Positions 20,534 to 30,425 are shown, counted from the stretch's first letter. The stretch is 64,000 nucleotides of DNA from Pasteurellaceae bacterium Pebbles2 (GCA_023101505.1 LVZA01000001.1:682001-746000); one strand, 5' to 3'. Translations and numbers: made by a program. The notes: generated by a model from the letters alone, not told the origin.

Positions 20534-21775
20534 ATGACAACTTCTATCGAAACTCAAAGCAAAGCCAAACAAGCCTTTGTTGGCTTACAAATGCTCTTTG
20601 TTGCCTTTGGCGCATTAGTACTCGTTCCTTTAATCACAGGCTTAGATGCCAATACAGCGTTGCTTACCGCAGGGCTAGGGACTTTGTTATTCCAGCTCTG
20701 CACAGGTAAACAAGTGCCGATTTTCCTTGCATCTTCTTTCGCTTTTATTGCGCCAATTCAATATGGCGTGCAAACTTGGGGCATTGCCGTAACAATGGGC
20801 GGCTTAGCTTGCACAGGTTTGGTGTATGTTGCGCTGAGTACCTTAGTCAAATTGCGTGGTGCAGCCGTGCTAGAACGCCTTTTCCCGCCAGTGGTTGTTG
20901 GCCCTGTGATCATCATTATCGGTATGGGCTTAGCACCTGTTGCCGTTGATATGGCGGTAGGCAAGCAAGGCGGTGCGCAAGTTTATGAATACAGCCAAGC
21001 GATTTTGGTGTCGTTAGTAACCTTGCTCACAACTCTTTGTGTCGCCGTTTTCTCCAAAGGAATGATGAAACTTATCCCGATTATGTTCGGCATCGCTGTA
21101 GGCTATATTTTGTGCCTGTGCTTAGGTTTAATTAACTTCCAACCTGTGCTTGATGCGGCGTGGTTCAGCTTACCAAACATCACCACGCCAGAATTCAAAC
21201 TCGAAGCCATTTTATATTTACTCCCAATCGCCATTGCACCAGCAGTAGAACACGTTGGCGGCATAATGGCGATAAGCTCTGTGGCAGGCAAAGATTTCCT
21301 AAAAAAACCAGGTTTACACCGCACTTTATTAGGTGATGGCATTGCCACTTCAGCTGCCTCTTTATTAGGTGGCCCACCAAATACCACTTATGCAGAAGTT
21401 ACTGGCGCAGTAATGCTTACTCGCAACTTCAACCCGAATATTATGACGTGGGCAGCGGTTTGGGCGATAGCTATTTCATTTTGCGGTAAAGTCGGCGCAT
21501 TTCTCGCCACGATCCCAACCATCGTAATGGGCGGCATTATGATGCTCGTATTCGGCTCAATCGCCGTGGTCGGAATGAGCACCTTAATTCGTGCCAAAGT
21601 CGATGTTACCGAAGCTCGCAACCTCTGCATCATCTCTGTAGTGATGACTTTCGGGATCGGTGGAATGTTCGTTAACGTCGGCGAACTTTCAGTAAAAGGC
21701 ATTAGTTTGTGCGCAATCGTTGCGATCATCTTAAACTTGCTATTACCAAAAGCAGTTAATAAGATCGAAGAATAA
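20534..21775 (+). CDS. uraA: Uracil:H+ symporter
   Basis: 413-residue nucleobase-ascorbate (NCS2) transporter with about fourteen membrane helices. Visible family stretches are QVPIFLASSFAFIAPIQYG, IAPAVEHVGGIMAISSVAGKDF (with the conserved Glu and His that bind uracil) and GGPPNTTYAEVTGAV. It imports uracil for use by Upp, the preceding gene. No strong ribosome site precedes the ATG (AAGTAAACATT). The upp-uraA-hda order matches other gammaproteobacteria. Confidence 0.95.
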   Translation: MTTSIETQSKAKQAFVGLQMLFVAFGALVLVPLITGLDANTALLTAGLGTLLFQLCTGKQVPIFLASSFAFIAPIQYGVQTWGIAVTMGGLACTGLVYVALSTLVKLRGAAVLERLFPPVVVGPVIIIIGMGLAPVAVDMAVGKQGGAQVYEYSQAILVSLVTLLTTLCVAVFSKGMMKLIPIMFGIAVGYILCLCLGLINFQPVLDAAWFSLPNITTPEFKLEAILYLLPIAIAPAVEHVGGIMAISSVAGKDFLKKPGLHRTLLGDGIATSAASLLGGPPNTTYAEVTGAVMLTRNFNPNIMTWAAVWAIAISFCGKVGAFLATIPTIVMGGIMMLVFGSIAVVGMSTLIRAKVDVTEARNLCIISVVMTFGIGGMFVNVGELSVKGISLCAIVAIILNLLLPKAVNKIEE

Positions 21776-21783
21776 AGAAAATT

Positions 21784-21815
21784 ATGGGGTTGGACTTGCC
21801 TAACCCCATTTTTTT
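21784..21815 (+). terminator. Rho-independent terminator of uraA
   Basis: An 8-bp stem (ATGGGGTT with AACCCCAT) and a 10-base loop, followed by seven T. It ends uraA 40 bp before the hda start. Confidence 0.85.
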
Positions 21816-21855
21816 CGGCTATGCTTAACGCCTGTTTATTTTTAGGAAATCCGTT

Positions 21856-22548
21856 TTGCAGCAACTGTCTTTACCCATTCATCAATTTGATGAAAACACC
21901 TTAGACAATTTCTACGGCGACAATAATTTATTGTTGCTCAATTCGTTGCACAAAAATTTCCAGCAATTACAACAACCTTTTTTCTACATTTGGGGAACGC
22001 AAGGGAGCGGTAAAAGCCATTTGCTCAAAGCCGTATCAAACCATTTGCTCTCGCAACATCGCAACAGCATTTATGTACCACTGAACAAATATGCCTATTT
22101 TTCCACCGCAGTTTTAGACGATTTAGAACAGCAAGATGTAATCTGCTTAGACGACTTGCAAGCGGTAATCGGTAATCATCAGTGGGAATTGGCGATCTTT
22201 GATTTATTTAATCGCATCAAAGAAAATGGTCGGGCAATGTTGTTGATCAGCGCCGATCAATCGCCCACCGCTTTGCCAGTGAAACTGCCTGATTTAGCTT
22301 CTCGCTTACGCTGGGGGGAAATTTATCAGCTGCAGCCTTTAGACGAAGCACAAAAAGTGCAAGCACTGCAACAAAACTCTCGCCAGCTCGGCATAGACTT
22401 GCCAGAAGAAACCGCCAATTTCTTAATTAAACGCTTGGATCGAGATATGCACACGCTATTTGCTGCCTTGGCAAAACTCGACAAAGCCTCGTTGCAAGCG
22501 CAGCGCAAGCTCACCATTCCTTTTGTGAAAGAAATTCTCAATCTGTAA
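21856..22548 (+). CDS. hda: DnaA inactivator Hda
   Basis: 230-residue AAA+ protein that, bound to the DNA-loaded sliding clamp, stimulates ATP hydrolysis by DnaA and prevents re-initiation of replication. The N-terminal clamp-binding motif is plain: QQLSLPI (residues 2-8). The Walker A loop at 47-54 is GTQGSGKS. The AAA+ sensor region includes LPDLASRLRWGEIYQL, and the C-terminus LTIPFVKEIL is nearly identical to E. coli Hda. The start is TTG, with AGGA ten bases upstream; no ATG is available without losing the clamp motif. Weak initiation fits a low-abundance regulator. Confidence 0.93.
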   Translation: MQQLSLPIHQFDENTLDNFYGDNNLLLLNSLHKNFQQLQQPFFYIWGTQGSGKSHLLKAVSNHLLSQHRNSIYVPLNKYAYFSTAVLDDLEQQDVICLDDLQAVIGNHQWELAIFDLFNRIKENGRAMLLISADQSPTALPVKLPDLASRLRWGEIYQLQPLDEAQKVQALQQNSRQLGIDLPEETANFLIKRLDRDMHTLFAALAKLDKASLQAQRKLTIPFVKEILNL

Positions 22549-22575
22549 ATCTGACGAAAAAACAGCATAAAAAAA

Positions 22576-22620
22576 CACCGCACTTTCAAGCCTCAACTCA
22601 AAAGTGCGGTGCATTTTTTA
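22576..22620. terminator. Bidirectional terminator (inverted uptake sequences) between hda and serA
   Basis: CACCGCACTTT and AAAGTGCGGTG form an 11-bp stem with a 14-base loop, followed by CATTTTTTA. It lies between the convergent hda and serA genes. Confidence 0.82.
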
Positions 22621-22636
22621 TCTTTTTTAAGCGAAA

Positions 22637-23866
22637 TTAGAACAACACGCGTGCACGAATAGTGCCCTCAATGCCTTTCAATTTTACTAATAAACTTTCC
22701 GTATCTTCAGTTTCTACATCGATAACGACATAACCGATTTTCGGATCAGTTTGTAAATATTGTGCCGCAATGTTCACATTGGCTTCCACGAAGATTTGGT
22801 TGATTTTGTTTAAAATGCCTGGTTTATTTTCGTGAATGTGTAATAAACGTTTTGTGCCAACGTGTTCAGGCAATGATACTTCAGGGAAATTGACCGAAGA
22901 AAGCGTTGAACCATTATCCGAATATTTAACGAATTTATTTGCCACTTCAGTACCGATATTTTCTTGCGCTTCCGTGGTTGAACCGCCGATATGTGGCGTT
23001 AAAATCACGTTATCAAATTTGCGTAATGGCGATTCAAAAACTTCGTCTGCAGACGCAGGTTCTTCAGGGAATACGTCAATCGCTGCGCCACGAATTTTTC
23101 CTTGCTCTAAGGCATCAGCTAAGGCATCAATGTCCACCACCGTGCCACGAGCGGCGTTGATAAACACACAACCCTCTTTTAATTGTGCAATACGTTTCGC
23201 ATTCATCAAGTTTTTGGTTGATGGCAATTCAGGCACGTGCAACGATACCACGTCAGATGTTGCTAATAATTCTTCTAGCGAACCAATTTGCTGCGCATTA
23301 CCTAATGGCAATTTGGTTTCTACGTCGTAGAAAAATACGTTCATACCCAACGATTCTGCAATCACACTCAACTGTGAGCCAATATGTCCGTAGCCCACAA
23401 TCCCCAGACGTTTGCCACGAACTTCACGAGAACCCACCGCACTTTTATTCCATTCACCACGGTGAACTTGCGCATTTGCCGCTGGAATATTGCGCATTAA
23501 CAATAAAATTTCGCCCAACACTAATTCTGCTACCGAGCGAGTATTTGAAAATGGTGCATTAAAAACAGGAATGCCTCGAGCTTTGGCAGCAGCTAAATCC
23601 ACTTGGTTTGTGCCGATACAAAAACAGCCCACAGCGATTAATTTATTTGCGTGTTCTAAAATATCCGCCGTCAAATTAGTACGTGAGCGTAAGCCAACAA
23701 AGTGTGCATCTTTAATCGCCACTTTAAGCTCATCAGGCTCTAAGGCTTTTTTATGATATTCAATATTGGTATAACCTGCTGATTTCAGCACGTCTACAGC
23801 GTTTTGGTGAACGCCCTCCAATAACAAAAATTTGATCTTTGATTTATCCAAAGAAACTTTGTTCAT
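22637..23866 (-). CDS. serA: D-3-phosphoglycerate dehydrogenase
   Basis: 409 residues (E. coli 410). It catalyses the first step of serine synthesis, oxidising 3-phosphoglycerate with NAD. The NAD-binding motif is in GIVGYGHIGSQL. Catalytic residues are in NAARGTVVD (Arg), FPEEPA (Glu) and TPHIGGST (His). A C-terminal ACT domain (about residues 335-409, from RLLHIHENKPGIL) provides feedback inhibition by serine. The ATG is preceded by AAAGGAAAG. It lies 57 bp behind rpiA and is probably co-transcribed. Confidence 0.96.
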   Translation of the reverse strand: MNKVSLDKSKIKFLLLEGVHQNAVDVLKSAGYTNIEYHKKALEPDELKVAIKDAHFVGLRSRTNLTADILEHANKLIAVGCFCIGTNQVDLAAAKARGIPVFNAPFSNTRSVAELVLGEILLLMRNIPAANAQVHRGEWNKSAVGSREVRGKRLGIVGYGHIGSQLSVIAESLGMNVFFYDVETKLPLGNAQQIGSLEELLATSDVVSLHVPELPSTKNLMNAKRIAQLKEGCVFINAARGTVVDIDALADALEQGKIRGAAIDVFPEEPASADEVFESPLRKFDNVILTPHIGGSTTEAQENIGTEVANKFVKYSDNGSTLSSVNFPEVSLPEHVGTKRLLHIHENKPGILNKINQIFVEANVNIAAQYLQTDPKIGYVVIDVETEDTESLLVKLKGIEGTIRARVLF

Positions 23867-23923
23867 ATTTAGCTTTCCTTTTGTATGTTGTGAATGTGTT
23901 ATTTTTATAAAAAGTGCGGTGCG

Positions 23924-24583
23924 TTATTTAATAATTTTTGCGCCATCAGGTGTGCCAACAATCACCGTTTGGGCTGAATTTAAGGCGAAAATTCCATTGG
24001 TTACCACGCCAGCCACGTTATTTAATTCTTTTTCCATTTCGACAGGGTTAAGTATGGCGAAATTATGCACATCTAAAATCACGTTGCCATTGTCCGTTAC
24101 CACGCCCTCACGCCATTCAGGCGAACCGCCCAACGCCACTAACTTGCGTGCAACTTGCGAGCGAGCCATTGGAATCACTTCCACAGGCAAAGGGAAGGTT
24201 GAACCCAGTACATCAACTTGTTTGGAACTGTCCACGATGCAAATAAAATTTTTCGCCAACGATGCCACGATTTTTTCTCTCGTCAACGCCGCGCCGCCAC
24301 CTTTAATCATCATTTTTTGCGGATTAATTTCATCTGCACCGTCCACATAAATATCTAAACTCGATACATCATTTGCGCTAAACACTTCGATGCCTTGTTT
24401 GCGCAACAATTCTTCCGATGCTTTTGATGCTGCCACTGCGCCTTTAATTTCAGAACTCATTGTCCCTAACGCTTCAATAAAACAATTTACTGTCGAGCCA
24501 CTTCCCACGCCAACAATCATATCAGGTTTGACAAATTGTAACGCCGCTTTCGCCGCCAGTTTTTTCATTTCTAATTGATCCAT
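23924..24583 (-). CDS. rpiA: Ribose-5-phosphate isomerase A
   Basis: 219 residues, the same length as E. coli RpiA. It interconverts ribose 5-phosphate and ribulose 5-phosphate in the pentose phosphate pathway. Family motifs are [30 protein letters not shown] and [17 protein letters not shown], which line the active site. It is first in the rpiA-serA pair, an arrangement also found in E. coli and Haemophilus. Confidence 0.96.
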   Translation of the reverse strand: MDQLEMKKLAAKAALQFVKPDMIVGVGSGSTVNCFIEALGTMSSEIKGAVAASKASEELLRKQGIEVFSANDVSSLDIYVDGADEINPQKMMIKGGGAALTREKIVASLAKNFICIVDSSKQVDVLGSTFPLPVEVIPMARSQVARKLVALGGSPEWREGVVTDNGNVILDVHNFAILNPVEMEKELNNVAGVVTNGIFALNSAQTVIVGTPDGAKIIK

Positions 24584-24716
24584 TTTTTTATTCTCTGCTG
24601 TGTTTAGGAAAACGATTGCTACACTTTAATACTAAACGTCGAACTAGACAAGATGAGCATCATAATTTATTACAGATTAATGCGAAAATATGCCATAAGC
24701 GAACGCTTACAAGAAA

Positions 24717-24757
24717 AAAGTGCGGTGCAAAAAACAACAATTTTTCCACCGCGCTTT
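24717..24757 (-). terminator. Probable terminator of the rdgB-ybjQ-hemW operon
   Basis: An uptake sequence (AAAGTGCGGTG) faces a one-base variant (CACCGCGCTTT) across a 19-base loop. Read on the minus strand it follows hemW by 21 bp and is trailed by TTTTTTC. Confidence 0.6.
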
Positions 24758-24777
24758 GTGGCGATAAAGCTCATTTA

Positions 24778-25938
24778 CTACTCACTTTCCGCTAAAAACA
24801 ATTCCAGCAATTCGTTTAAAAACAATTTGCCGTGTTGGGTAATTTGCCAATGGGTCGCTGTTTCCGTTAAATAATTTTGCTGAAGTGCAAAATCTATCTG
24901 ATTTTTCACCGCACTTTGTGGCAAGCCAGTAAATTGCTCAAACTCCAGTTTCGGCACGGCTTCAAGCAAGCGAAAACGGTTCATAAAAAACTCAAAAGCG
25001 CGGTCAATTTCTGCCACGTTTTTTTGTTCATACAAATATTCGCCACGCAAATAGCCTTTTGGGTGCTTGGTTTTGGAATAGCGTAAAATATCGCCATTAG
25101 CAAAGGTCATTTTGCCGTGCGCCCCACAGCCGATGGCTAAATAATCGCCAAATCGCCAATAATTTAAATTATGTTGGCACTGAAAATCTGTTTTGGCATA
25201 AGCCGAGGTTTCGTATTGCTGATAGCCTGCTTCGGTGAGTAATTGATGCCCTTGCTCGAAAATATCCCACAGCTCGTCATCATCGGGCAAACGTGGCGGA
25301 CGATAAGCAAACATCGTGTTCGGCTCAATGGTGAGTTGATACCAAGACAAATGCGGCGGCTCAAGGGCGATAGCTTGGCGTAGGTCATCTAAGGCTTGGG
25401 CTAATGTTTGGTTTGGCAAGCCGTGCATTAAATCTAAATTAAAACTTTTTAGCCCTGAATTTTTAGCAAATTGCACCGCAGTTTTGGCTTCATCGCTGTT
25501 GTGAATGCGCCCTAACGCGTGCAATTTTTCATCAGAAAAACTTTGAATACCCATTGATATGCGAGTAACGCCTGCTTTCACGTAGCCTTTAAAGCGTTCC
25601 GCTTCCGCCGTGCCGGGGTTGGCTTCCAGCGTAATTTCAATATTTTCACTGAACGGAATTTGACTTTGAATACCGTTTAATAAAGTGGCGATACTTTCCG
25701 CCGAAAACAGACTGGGCGTGCCACCACCGATAAAAATCGAATGCAGTTTGCGCTCGCTCACGCTATCTTTTAAGCGAGACAAATCCTGCTGCAAATCTTG
25801 TAATAAATGCTGCACATATTCCGCTTCAGGAATAGCGCCTTTTTGAGCGTGCGAATTGAAATCGCAATAAGGGCATTTCTGCACGCACCAAGGAATATGC
25901 ACATATAAACTCAGCGGCGGTAAAGTCAAGATTGCCAT
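24778..25938 (-). CDS. hemW: Heme chaperone HemW (radical SAM family)
   Basis: 386-residue radical-SAM-type protein formerly called a coproporphyrinogen oxidase. The cluster motif is C18-x3-C22-x2-C25 in WCVQKCPYCDF. It is followed by Phe where true HemN enzymes have a fourth Cys, which argues for HemW, a heme carrier for respiratory enzymes. Other family stretches are FIGGGTPSLF and GMPNQT-like HGLPNQT. The ATG has GGAG five bases ahead. It is the last gene of a tight three-gene unit, with 11 bp to ybjQ. Confidence 0.9.
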   Translation of the reverse strand: MAILTLPPLSLYVHIPWCVQKCPYCDFNSHAQKGAIPEAEYVQHLLQDLQQDLSRLKDSVSERKLHSIFIGGGTPSLFSAESIATLLNGIQSQIPFSENIEITLEANPGTAEAERFKGYVKAGVTRISMGIQSFSDEKLHALGRIHNSDEAKTAVQFAKNSGLKSFNLDLMHGLPNQTLAQALDDLRQAIALEPPHLSWYQLTIEPNTMFAYRPPRLPDDDELWDIFEQGHQLLTEAGYQQYETSAYAKTDFQCQHNLNYWRFGDYLAIGCGAHGKMTFANGDILRYSKTKHPKGYLRGEYLYEQKNVAEIDRAFEFFMNRFRLLEAVPKLEFEQFTGLPQSAVKNQIDFALQQNYLTETATHWQITQHGKLFLNELLELFLAESE

Positions 25939-25949
25939 TAATGCTCCAA

Positions 25950-26273
25950 TTAGCGCACCACTACAGCAGTGCCGCTGGCGGTGATCATAAACATACTTTT
26001 TGTGCCTGTGCCAATCGAGGTGTAGCTCACTTCTACGCCAACCACCGCATTTGCGCCTAAACGCTGGGCGTTTTCAATCATTTCATTTAACGCATCTTGG
26101 CGTGAGCTGGTGAGCTTGCGTTCGTAAGAGCCTGAACGTCCGCCAAAAATATCGGTTAAGCCAGCAAAAAAATCACGGATAAAGTTTGCGCCAGCGACCA
26201 CTTCGCCGAAAACTAATTCTTTATATTCAACAATTTGCTTGCCTTCAATACTGTGAGTTGTGGTAATTAACAT
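25950..26273 (-). CDS. ybjQ: YbjQ family protein (UPF0145)
   Basis: 107-residue protein of the YbjQ/heavy-metal-binding-domain family. It starts with a short beta-hairpin region (TTTHSIEGKQIVEYKELVFGEVV) and contains the hallmark ANFIRDFFAGLTDIFGGRSGSYE, split here as FIRDFFAGLTDIFGGR and SYERKL, then LGANAVVGVEVSY. Family members form ring-like oligomers; the biological role is not established. It lies 8 bp after rdgB and 11 bp before hemW. Confidence 0.9.
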   Translation of the reverse strand: MLITTTHSIEGKQIVEYKELVFGEVVAGANFIRDFFAGLTDIFGGRSGSYERKLTSSRQDALNEMIENAQRLGANAVVGVEVSYTSIGTGTKSMFMITASGTAVVVR

Positions 26274-26281
26274 CGCTTTCC

Positions 26282-26881
26282 TTATTTTTGTAATTTTGTT
26301 TTTAATACACTTAATGCCTGCGCACGATGTGAGATTTTTTTCTTCTCAACCGTGTCTAATTCAGCAAAAGTGCGGTCTTTTTCTGGGCTAAAAAATAAAC
26401 TGTCGTAACCAAAACCATTCGAGCCACGTTCTTCAAATAAAATTTCGCCAAAGCACTCTCCCTCAGCGATAATCGGGCTAGGATCAGTTTCGTGTTGTAA
26501 GAATACAATGCAACTAACGAATTTAGCTTTGCGCTGTTCGGCTGGCACATCTGCCAATTCTTGCAATAATTTTTGGCGATTTTCTGCGTCGGCATTCTCG
26601 CCGTCCACGCCTGCATAACGAGCAGAATAAAGCCCTGGTGCGCCGTTTAAGGCGTGCACCACTAAACCGCTATCGTCTGCAATGGCTGGTAAGCCCGACA
26701 TTTTGGCGGCAAAGCGTGCTTTTAACAGCGCATTTTCCACAAAGGTTAAGCCTGTTTCTTCAGGTGGCTCAATGCCTAAATCGGTTTGAGCAACTACTTC
26801 AAATCCTAAGTCGGCTAACACGTCCGCCATTTCTCTCACTTTGCCTTTATTGCCTGTCGCCAGCACGATTTTTTGTTTCAT
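26282..26881 (-). CDS. rdgB: XTP/dITP diphosphatase (nucleotide-pool cleaning)
   Basis: 199-residue Ham1/RdgB-type pyrophosphatase that hydrolyses dITP, XTP and related damaged purine nucleotides to monophosphates. The N-terminal substrate loop is [11 protein letters not shown]. The catalytic/metal region is [18 protein letters not shown], then SARYAG, and the C-terminal FGYDSLFF and SHRAQAL complete the family pattern. It is the first gene of the rdgB-ybjQ-hemW unit and is divergent from pyrR across 158 bp. Confidence 0.95.
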   Translation of the reverse strand: MKQKIVLATGNKGKVREMADVLADLGFEVVAQTDLGIEPPEETGLTFVENALLKARFAAKMSGLPAIADDSGLVVHALNGAPGLYSARYAGVDGENADAENRQKLLQELADVPAEQRKAKFVSCIVFLQHETDPSPIIAEGECFGEILFEERGSNGFGYDSLFFSPEKDRTFAELDTVEKKKISHRAQALSVLKTKLQK

Positions 26882-27039
26882 CTTGTTGATACCTTATAAA
26901 AACTGCATTATTTTTCGCTATTATAAAGATTTTTTCGCTAAAGTGCGGTCATTTTTCGTTGAATTTTTGGTATAGTAGGCGCAATTTATTTCTTCTCTCT
27001 TTTTTCTTCATTTAAGCACAGGGGCTAAACAGAATTTTT

Positions 27040-27576
27040 ATGGAAAAAATCATTATTGATGAAGCGCAATTTATGCGCACAATTTCCCGAATTTCCCACG
27101 AAATTATCGAAAAACACTCAGATTTAAACGAATTAGTGATCGTTGGCATTAAGCGTCGTGGAGCAGAAATTGCCGACTTAATTAAACGCAAAATCGCCGA
27201 ATTAACTCAACAGCAGTTGCCGTCGATTGATTTAGACATTACCTTTTATCGTGATGATTTGGAATATGCTGAACCAAGCCAAGCACCGATTTATAAAGGA
27301 TCTTCCGATTTTATTAGCGTGCAAAATAAAACCGTGATTTTGATTGATGATGTGTTATTCACTGGTCGCACCATTCGTGCGGCACTAGATGCCTTGGTGG
27401 ATTTTGGGCGTGCGGCGAAAGTGGAATTGGTGATTTTTGTTGACCGCGGACACCGTGAATTGCCTATTCGTGCTGATTATGTGGGCAAAAATGTGCCGAC
27501 CAGCCGCAAAGAAAAAGTGCAAGTGCGCACAATGCGTTACGATAGTTGCTACGAAGTCGCTTTACTGGCACAATAG
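27040..27576 (+). CDS. pyrR: PyrR-type pyrimidine regulator / uracil phosphoribosyltransferase
   Basis: 178-residue type I phosphoribosyltransferase. The PRPP-binding loop is at about residues 99-111 (VILIDDVLFTGRT), and the N-terminal region VGIKRRGAEIADLI and the later FVDRGHRELPIRADYVGKN are PyrR hallmarks. In Gram-positives, PyrR binds pyr mRNA to cause attenuation and also has weak uracil phosphoribosyltransferase activity. H. influenzae has a PyrR homologue. No pyr genes and no recognisable PyrR-binding RNA leader lie beside it here, so its regulatory target is unknown. Confidence 0.88.
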   Translation: MEKIIIDEAQFMRTISRISHEIIEKHSDLNELVIVGIKRRGAEIADLIKRKIAELTQQQLPSIDLDITFYRDDLEYAEPSQAPIYKGSSDFISVQNKTVILIDDVLFTGRTIRAALDALVDFGRAAKVELVIFVDRGHRELPIRADYVGKNVPTSRKEKVQVRTMRYDSCYEVALLAQ

Positions 27577-27653
27577 GGAACTTTTTGGATATTGCGTAAT
27601 CTAACAGATTGTCATTAAATTAACTTTTATCAACATAGACTTAACGGATAATT

Positions 27654-28601
27654 ATGAAACTTCATTCTTTCAAATCAATTTTTGTTATTGCTTTAAGTGC
27701 GTGGGCAGTTTCCACCAGCGCACAAGCGGTTGAGCAAGTCGTTGCAACAGTAAACGGCGCACCTATTTTAGCCAGCCAAGTTAAACGTGCCTTAGGCGGC
27801 AAAGCAGACACAGAAAGCAATCGCATCAAAGCGTTAGATAACATCATTGATGATATGTTAGTGCAAAAAGCGATCAAAGACTCTGGCGTGAAAGTCAGTT
27901 CTGCACAAGTTGACCAAATCGTGCGCAATATTGCCGCACAAAATGGCTTAACTTATGGTCAATTATTAGACGCTTTAGATTATCAAGGCATTAGCTTACA
28001 GCAATTCCGTAGCAATATTTCTAACCAAATTTTAATGGCAGAAGTGCGCAACCGCAGCATTGGTAAACACATTGATGTTTCTCGTGAACAAGTAGAAGCC
28101 TTAAGTCAGCAAATGTTTGAAAATGCAAAGAAAAGTGGCAATCAAAAAGCCTTAGCGACAACCCATTATCAAGTGCGTCATATTTTATTAAAACTCAATC
28201 CGATGCTTAACGATGCGCAAGCAAAAGCCGAATTAAGCAAAGTACGTGCAGAAATTATGGCGGGCAAAACGAGCTTTGCTGAAGCAGCAAAAGCCTATTC
28301 AAAAGATTATCTTTCAGGTGCTAACGGTGGTGATTTAGGTTTTGCCCCTGCAACAAATTATGTGCCTGAATTTGCTAAACAAGTTACTTCTGCGAAAAAA
28401 GGCAGCATTTCTGCGCCATTTAAAACAGAATTTGGCTGGCATATTTTAGAAGTAACTGACACTCGTCAAGGCGAATCAACCGAACAAGCATTCCGTCAAA
28501 AAGCCTACGAAACCCTTGTTAATCAACAACTTCAAGAAGAGTCGAAAGACTGGGTGAAAGGCTTACGTCGAGGCGCAGAGATTAAATATCTCGTTAAATA
28601 A
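27654..28601 (+). CDS. surA: Periplasmic chaperone / peptidyl-prolyl isomerase SurA, short form
   Basis: 315-residue periplasmic protein that helps fold outer-membrane proteins. The signal peptide ends in STSAQA at residue 25. The SurA N-terminal domain (about residues 26-170, beginning [14 protein letters not shown]) is followed by one parvulin domain (about 171-275, [10 protein letters not shown] to [10 protein letters not shown]) and a C-terminal helix. E. coli SurA has two parvulin domains; Haemophilus-type SurA has one, so the short form is normal for this group. A strong terminator follows, so rsmA has its own promoter. Confidence 0.9.
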   Translation: MKLHSFKSIFVIALSAWAVSTSAQAVEQVVATVNGAPILASQVKRALGGKADTESNRIKALDNIIDDMLVQKAIKDSGVKVSSAQVDQIVRNIAAQNGLTYGQLLDALDYQGISLQQFRSNISNQILMAEVRNRSIGKHIDVSREQVEALSQQMFENAKKSGNQKALATTHYQVRHILLKLNPMLNDAQAKAELSKVRAEIMAGKTSFAEAAKAYSKDYLSGANGGDLGFAPATNYVPEFAKQVTSAKKGSISAPFKTEFGWHILEVTDTRQGESTEQAFRQKAYETLVNQQLQEESKDWVKGLRRGAEIKYLVK

Positions 28602-28610
28602 TCTTTCTCT

Positions 28611-28638
28611 GGTGGGCAAATGCCCACCGTTTTTATTT
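28611..28638 (+). terminator. Rho-independent terminator of surA
   Basis: An 8-bp GC-rich stem (GGTGGGCA with TGCCCACC) with a 2-base spacer, followed by GTTTTTATTTT. Confidence 0.87.
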
Positions 28639-28660
28639 TAATTTACAGCTCTTAATACAA

Positions 28661-29527
28661 ATGAATTCAAAACGACACCTAGGACATACCGCTCGCAAAC
28701 GTTTCGGGCAAAACTTTTTACACGACGATAATGTCATTCAAGGCATTGTGGCGGCTATTTACCCACAAAAAAATCAATTTTTAATTGAAATCGGCCCAGG
28801 CTTGGGCGCATTGACAGAACCTGTAGGTGAACAAGTTGAACGCTTAACTGTGGTAGAATTAGACCGTGATTTAGCCGAGCGTTTACGCCACCACCCTTTT
28901 TTACACCAAAAGCTCACCGTAATCGAAAACGATGCGATGCAATTCGATTTCGGCAAATTATACGATGACGAAAAACTGGCAGAAAAAGGGCAGAAATTAC
29001 GTGTATTCGGCAACTTGCCTTATAACATTTCAACGCCGTTGATGTTCCACTTATTCAAATTCCACGACAAAATCCAAGATATGCACTTTATGTTGCAAAA
29101 AGAAGTGGTAAAACGTTTGTGCGCTGCCCCGAACAGCAAGGCTTATGGTCGCTTAACTATTATGGCGCAATATTTCTGCCAAGTAATGCCAGTGTTAGAA
29201 GTGCCGCCAACCGCATTTAAACCTGCGCCAAAAGTGGATTCTGCAGTGGTGCGTTTAATTCCACACAATGAATTACCGCACCCAGTGAAAGATTTGTATT
29301 GGTTAAATCGTGTAACCAGCCAAGCCTTTAATCAACGTCGTAAAACCTTGCGCAATGCGCTTTCGACTTTATTTTCTGCGGAAAATTTAACCGCACTTGG
29401 AGTGGATTTAAACGCTAGAGCGGAAAATTTAAGTATCGCCGATTACGCTCGTTTGGCTAATTGGTTATATGATAATCCGCCAAGTGATGTGAACAAAGAC
29501 GAGATCGTTGATCTGCCAGAAGAATAA
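28661..29527 (+). CDS. rsmA: 16S rRNA dimethyladenosine transferase
   Basis: 288-residue methyltransferase (KsgA) that dimethylates two adjacent adenosines near the 3' end of 16S rRNA during small-subunit assembly. The SAM-binding loop is in [13 protein letters not shown] (about residues 43-55), and the catalytic motif is GNLPYNIS. The N-terminal [11 protein letters not shown] and the C-terminal [11 protein letters not shown] are diagnostic. It is followed by apaH 18 bp later, the common ksgA-apaH pair. Confidence 0.96.
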   Translation: MNSKRHLGHTARKRFGQNFLHDDNVIQGIVAAIYPQKNQFLIEIGPGLGALTEPVGEQVERLTVVELDRDLAERLRHHPFLHQKLTVIENDAMQFDFGKLYDDEKLAEKGQKLRVFGNLPYNISTPLMFHLFKFHDKIQDMHFMLQKEVVKRLCAAPNSKAYGRLTIMAQYFCQVMPVLEVPPTAFKPAPKVDSAVVRLIPHNELPHPVKDLYWLNRVTSQAFNQRRKTLRNALSTLFSAENLTALGVDLNARAENLSIADYARLANWLYDNPPSDVNKDEIVDLPEE

Positions 29528-29545
29528 CGCAAAAAAGGGGCAAAA

Positions 29546-30367
29546 ATGGCAACCTACATTGTGGGCGATTTGCACGGCTGCTATGACGAATTGCAAATCT
29601 TATTGGAAAAAGTGCGGTTCGATTTTACACAGGATCAACTTTATCTCACGGGCGATTTAATCGCTCGTGGTGATAAGTCCCTTGAATGCTTACGCTTTGT
29701 GAAAGGCTTAGGCAACCGAGCGCACACCGTATTAGGCAACCACGACTTACATTTACTCGCCACCGCATTTGGCATAAAAAAAGCCAAACCGTGGGATAAA
29801 GTCGATGCCATTTTCACCGCCCCAGATGCTGACGAATTAATGGATTGGTTACGCCATCAGCCTTTATTTATTCATAATGCTGAACAAGGCTTTTCTTTAG
29901 CGCACGCTGGCATCTCGCCCGATTGGGACATTCCTACCGCTGTGGCTTGCGCCAAAGAAGTGGAGCAAGTGTTGCAATCGCCTGATTATCTCGACTTACT
30001 CACTCAAATGTACGGCAGCCAGCCCGATCTTTGGTCGCCGCAATTACAAGGCATCGATCGCTTGCGCTATATCATTAACGTATTCACCCGAATGCGTTTT
30101 TGCTACACCGATCATCGCTTAGACTTCGAGTGTAAACTCCCGCTCACTCAAGCGCCACAGGAATTGCGCCCTTGGTTTAACTTAGATAACCCAATTTTCA
30201 ACACCGAAAATATCATCTTCGGGCATTGGGCAAGCCTTGTAGACACGCCAACACCAACCAACATCTACGCTCTAGACACTGGCTGCGCTTGGGGAAATCG
30301 AATGACTTTACTGCGCTGGGAAGATAAACAATTTTTCACTCAAGCCAGTTTACAGGCGCACAAATAA
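29546..30367 (+). CDS. apaH: Bis(5'-nucleosyl)-tetraphosphatase, symmetrical
   Basis: 273-residue calcineurin-type hydrolase that cleaves Ap4A to two ADP (E. coli 280 residues). Metal motifs are seen in [12 protein letters not shown] (GDxHG), [12 protein letters not shown] (GDxxxRG) and LGNHDLHLL (GNHD). C-terminal ligands include FGHWASL and DTGCAWG. It is second in the rsmA-apaH unit and is closed by a hairpin terminator. Confidence 0.95.
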   Translation: MATYIVGDLHGCYDELQILLEKVRFDFTQDQLYLTGDLIARGDKSLECLRFVKGLGNRAHTVLGNHDLHLLATAFGIKKAKPWDKVDAIFTAPDADELMDWLRHQPLFIHNAEQGFSLAHAGISPDWDIPTAVACAKEVEQVLQSPDYLDLLTQMYGSQPDLWSPQLQGIDRLRYIINVFTRMRFCYTDHRLDFECKLPLTQAPQELRPWFNLDNPIFNTENIIFGHWASLVDTPTPTNIYALDTGCAWGNRMTLLRWEDKQFFTQASLQAHK

Positions 30368-30368
30368 A

Positions 30369-30412
30369 AAAACTGCGGTGTAAAAATGTTGAGTTTTTTA
30401 CACCGCAGTTTT
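30369..30412. terminator. Bidirectional terminator between apaH and yajG
   Basis: AAAACTGCGGTGTAAAAA faces TTTTTTACACCGCAGTTTT across a short loop, giving a stem of about 17 bp. It uses a one-base variant of the uptake sequence (AACTGCGGT). Confidence 0.85.
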
Positions 30413-30425
30413 ATATGTAAATCAA

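Noticed and set aside
24653-24874. Plus-strand ORF of 73 codons overlapping the hemW 3' end.
   Set aside because: It runs through the terminator hairpin and is antisense to hemW, with no ribosome site or recognisable protein.
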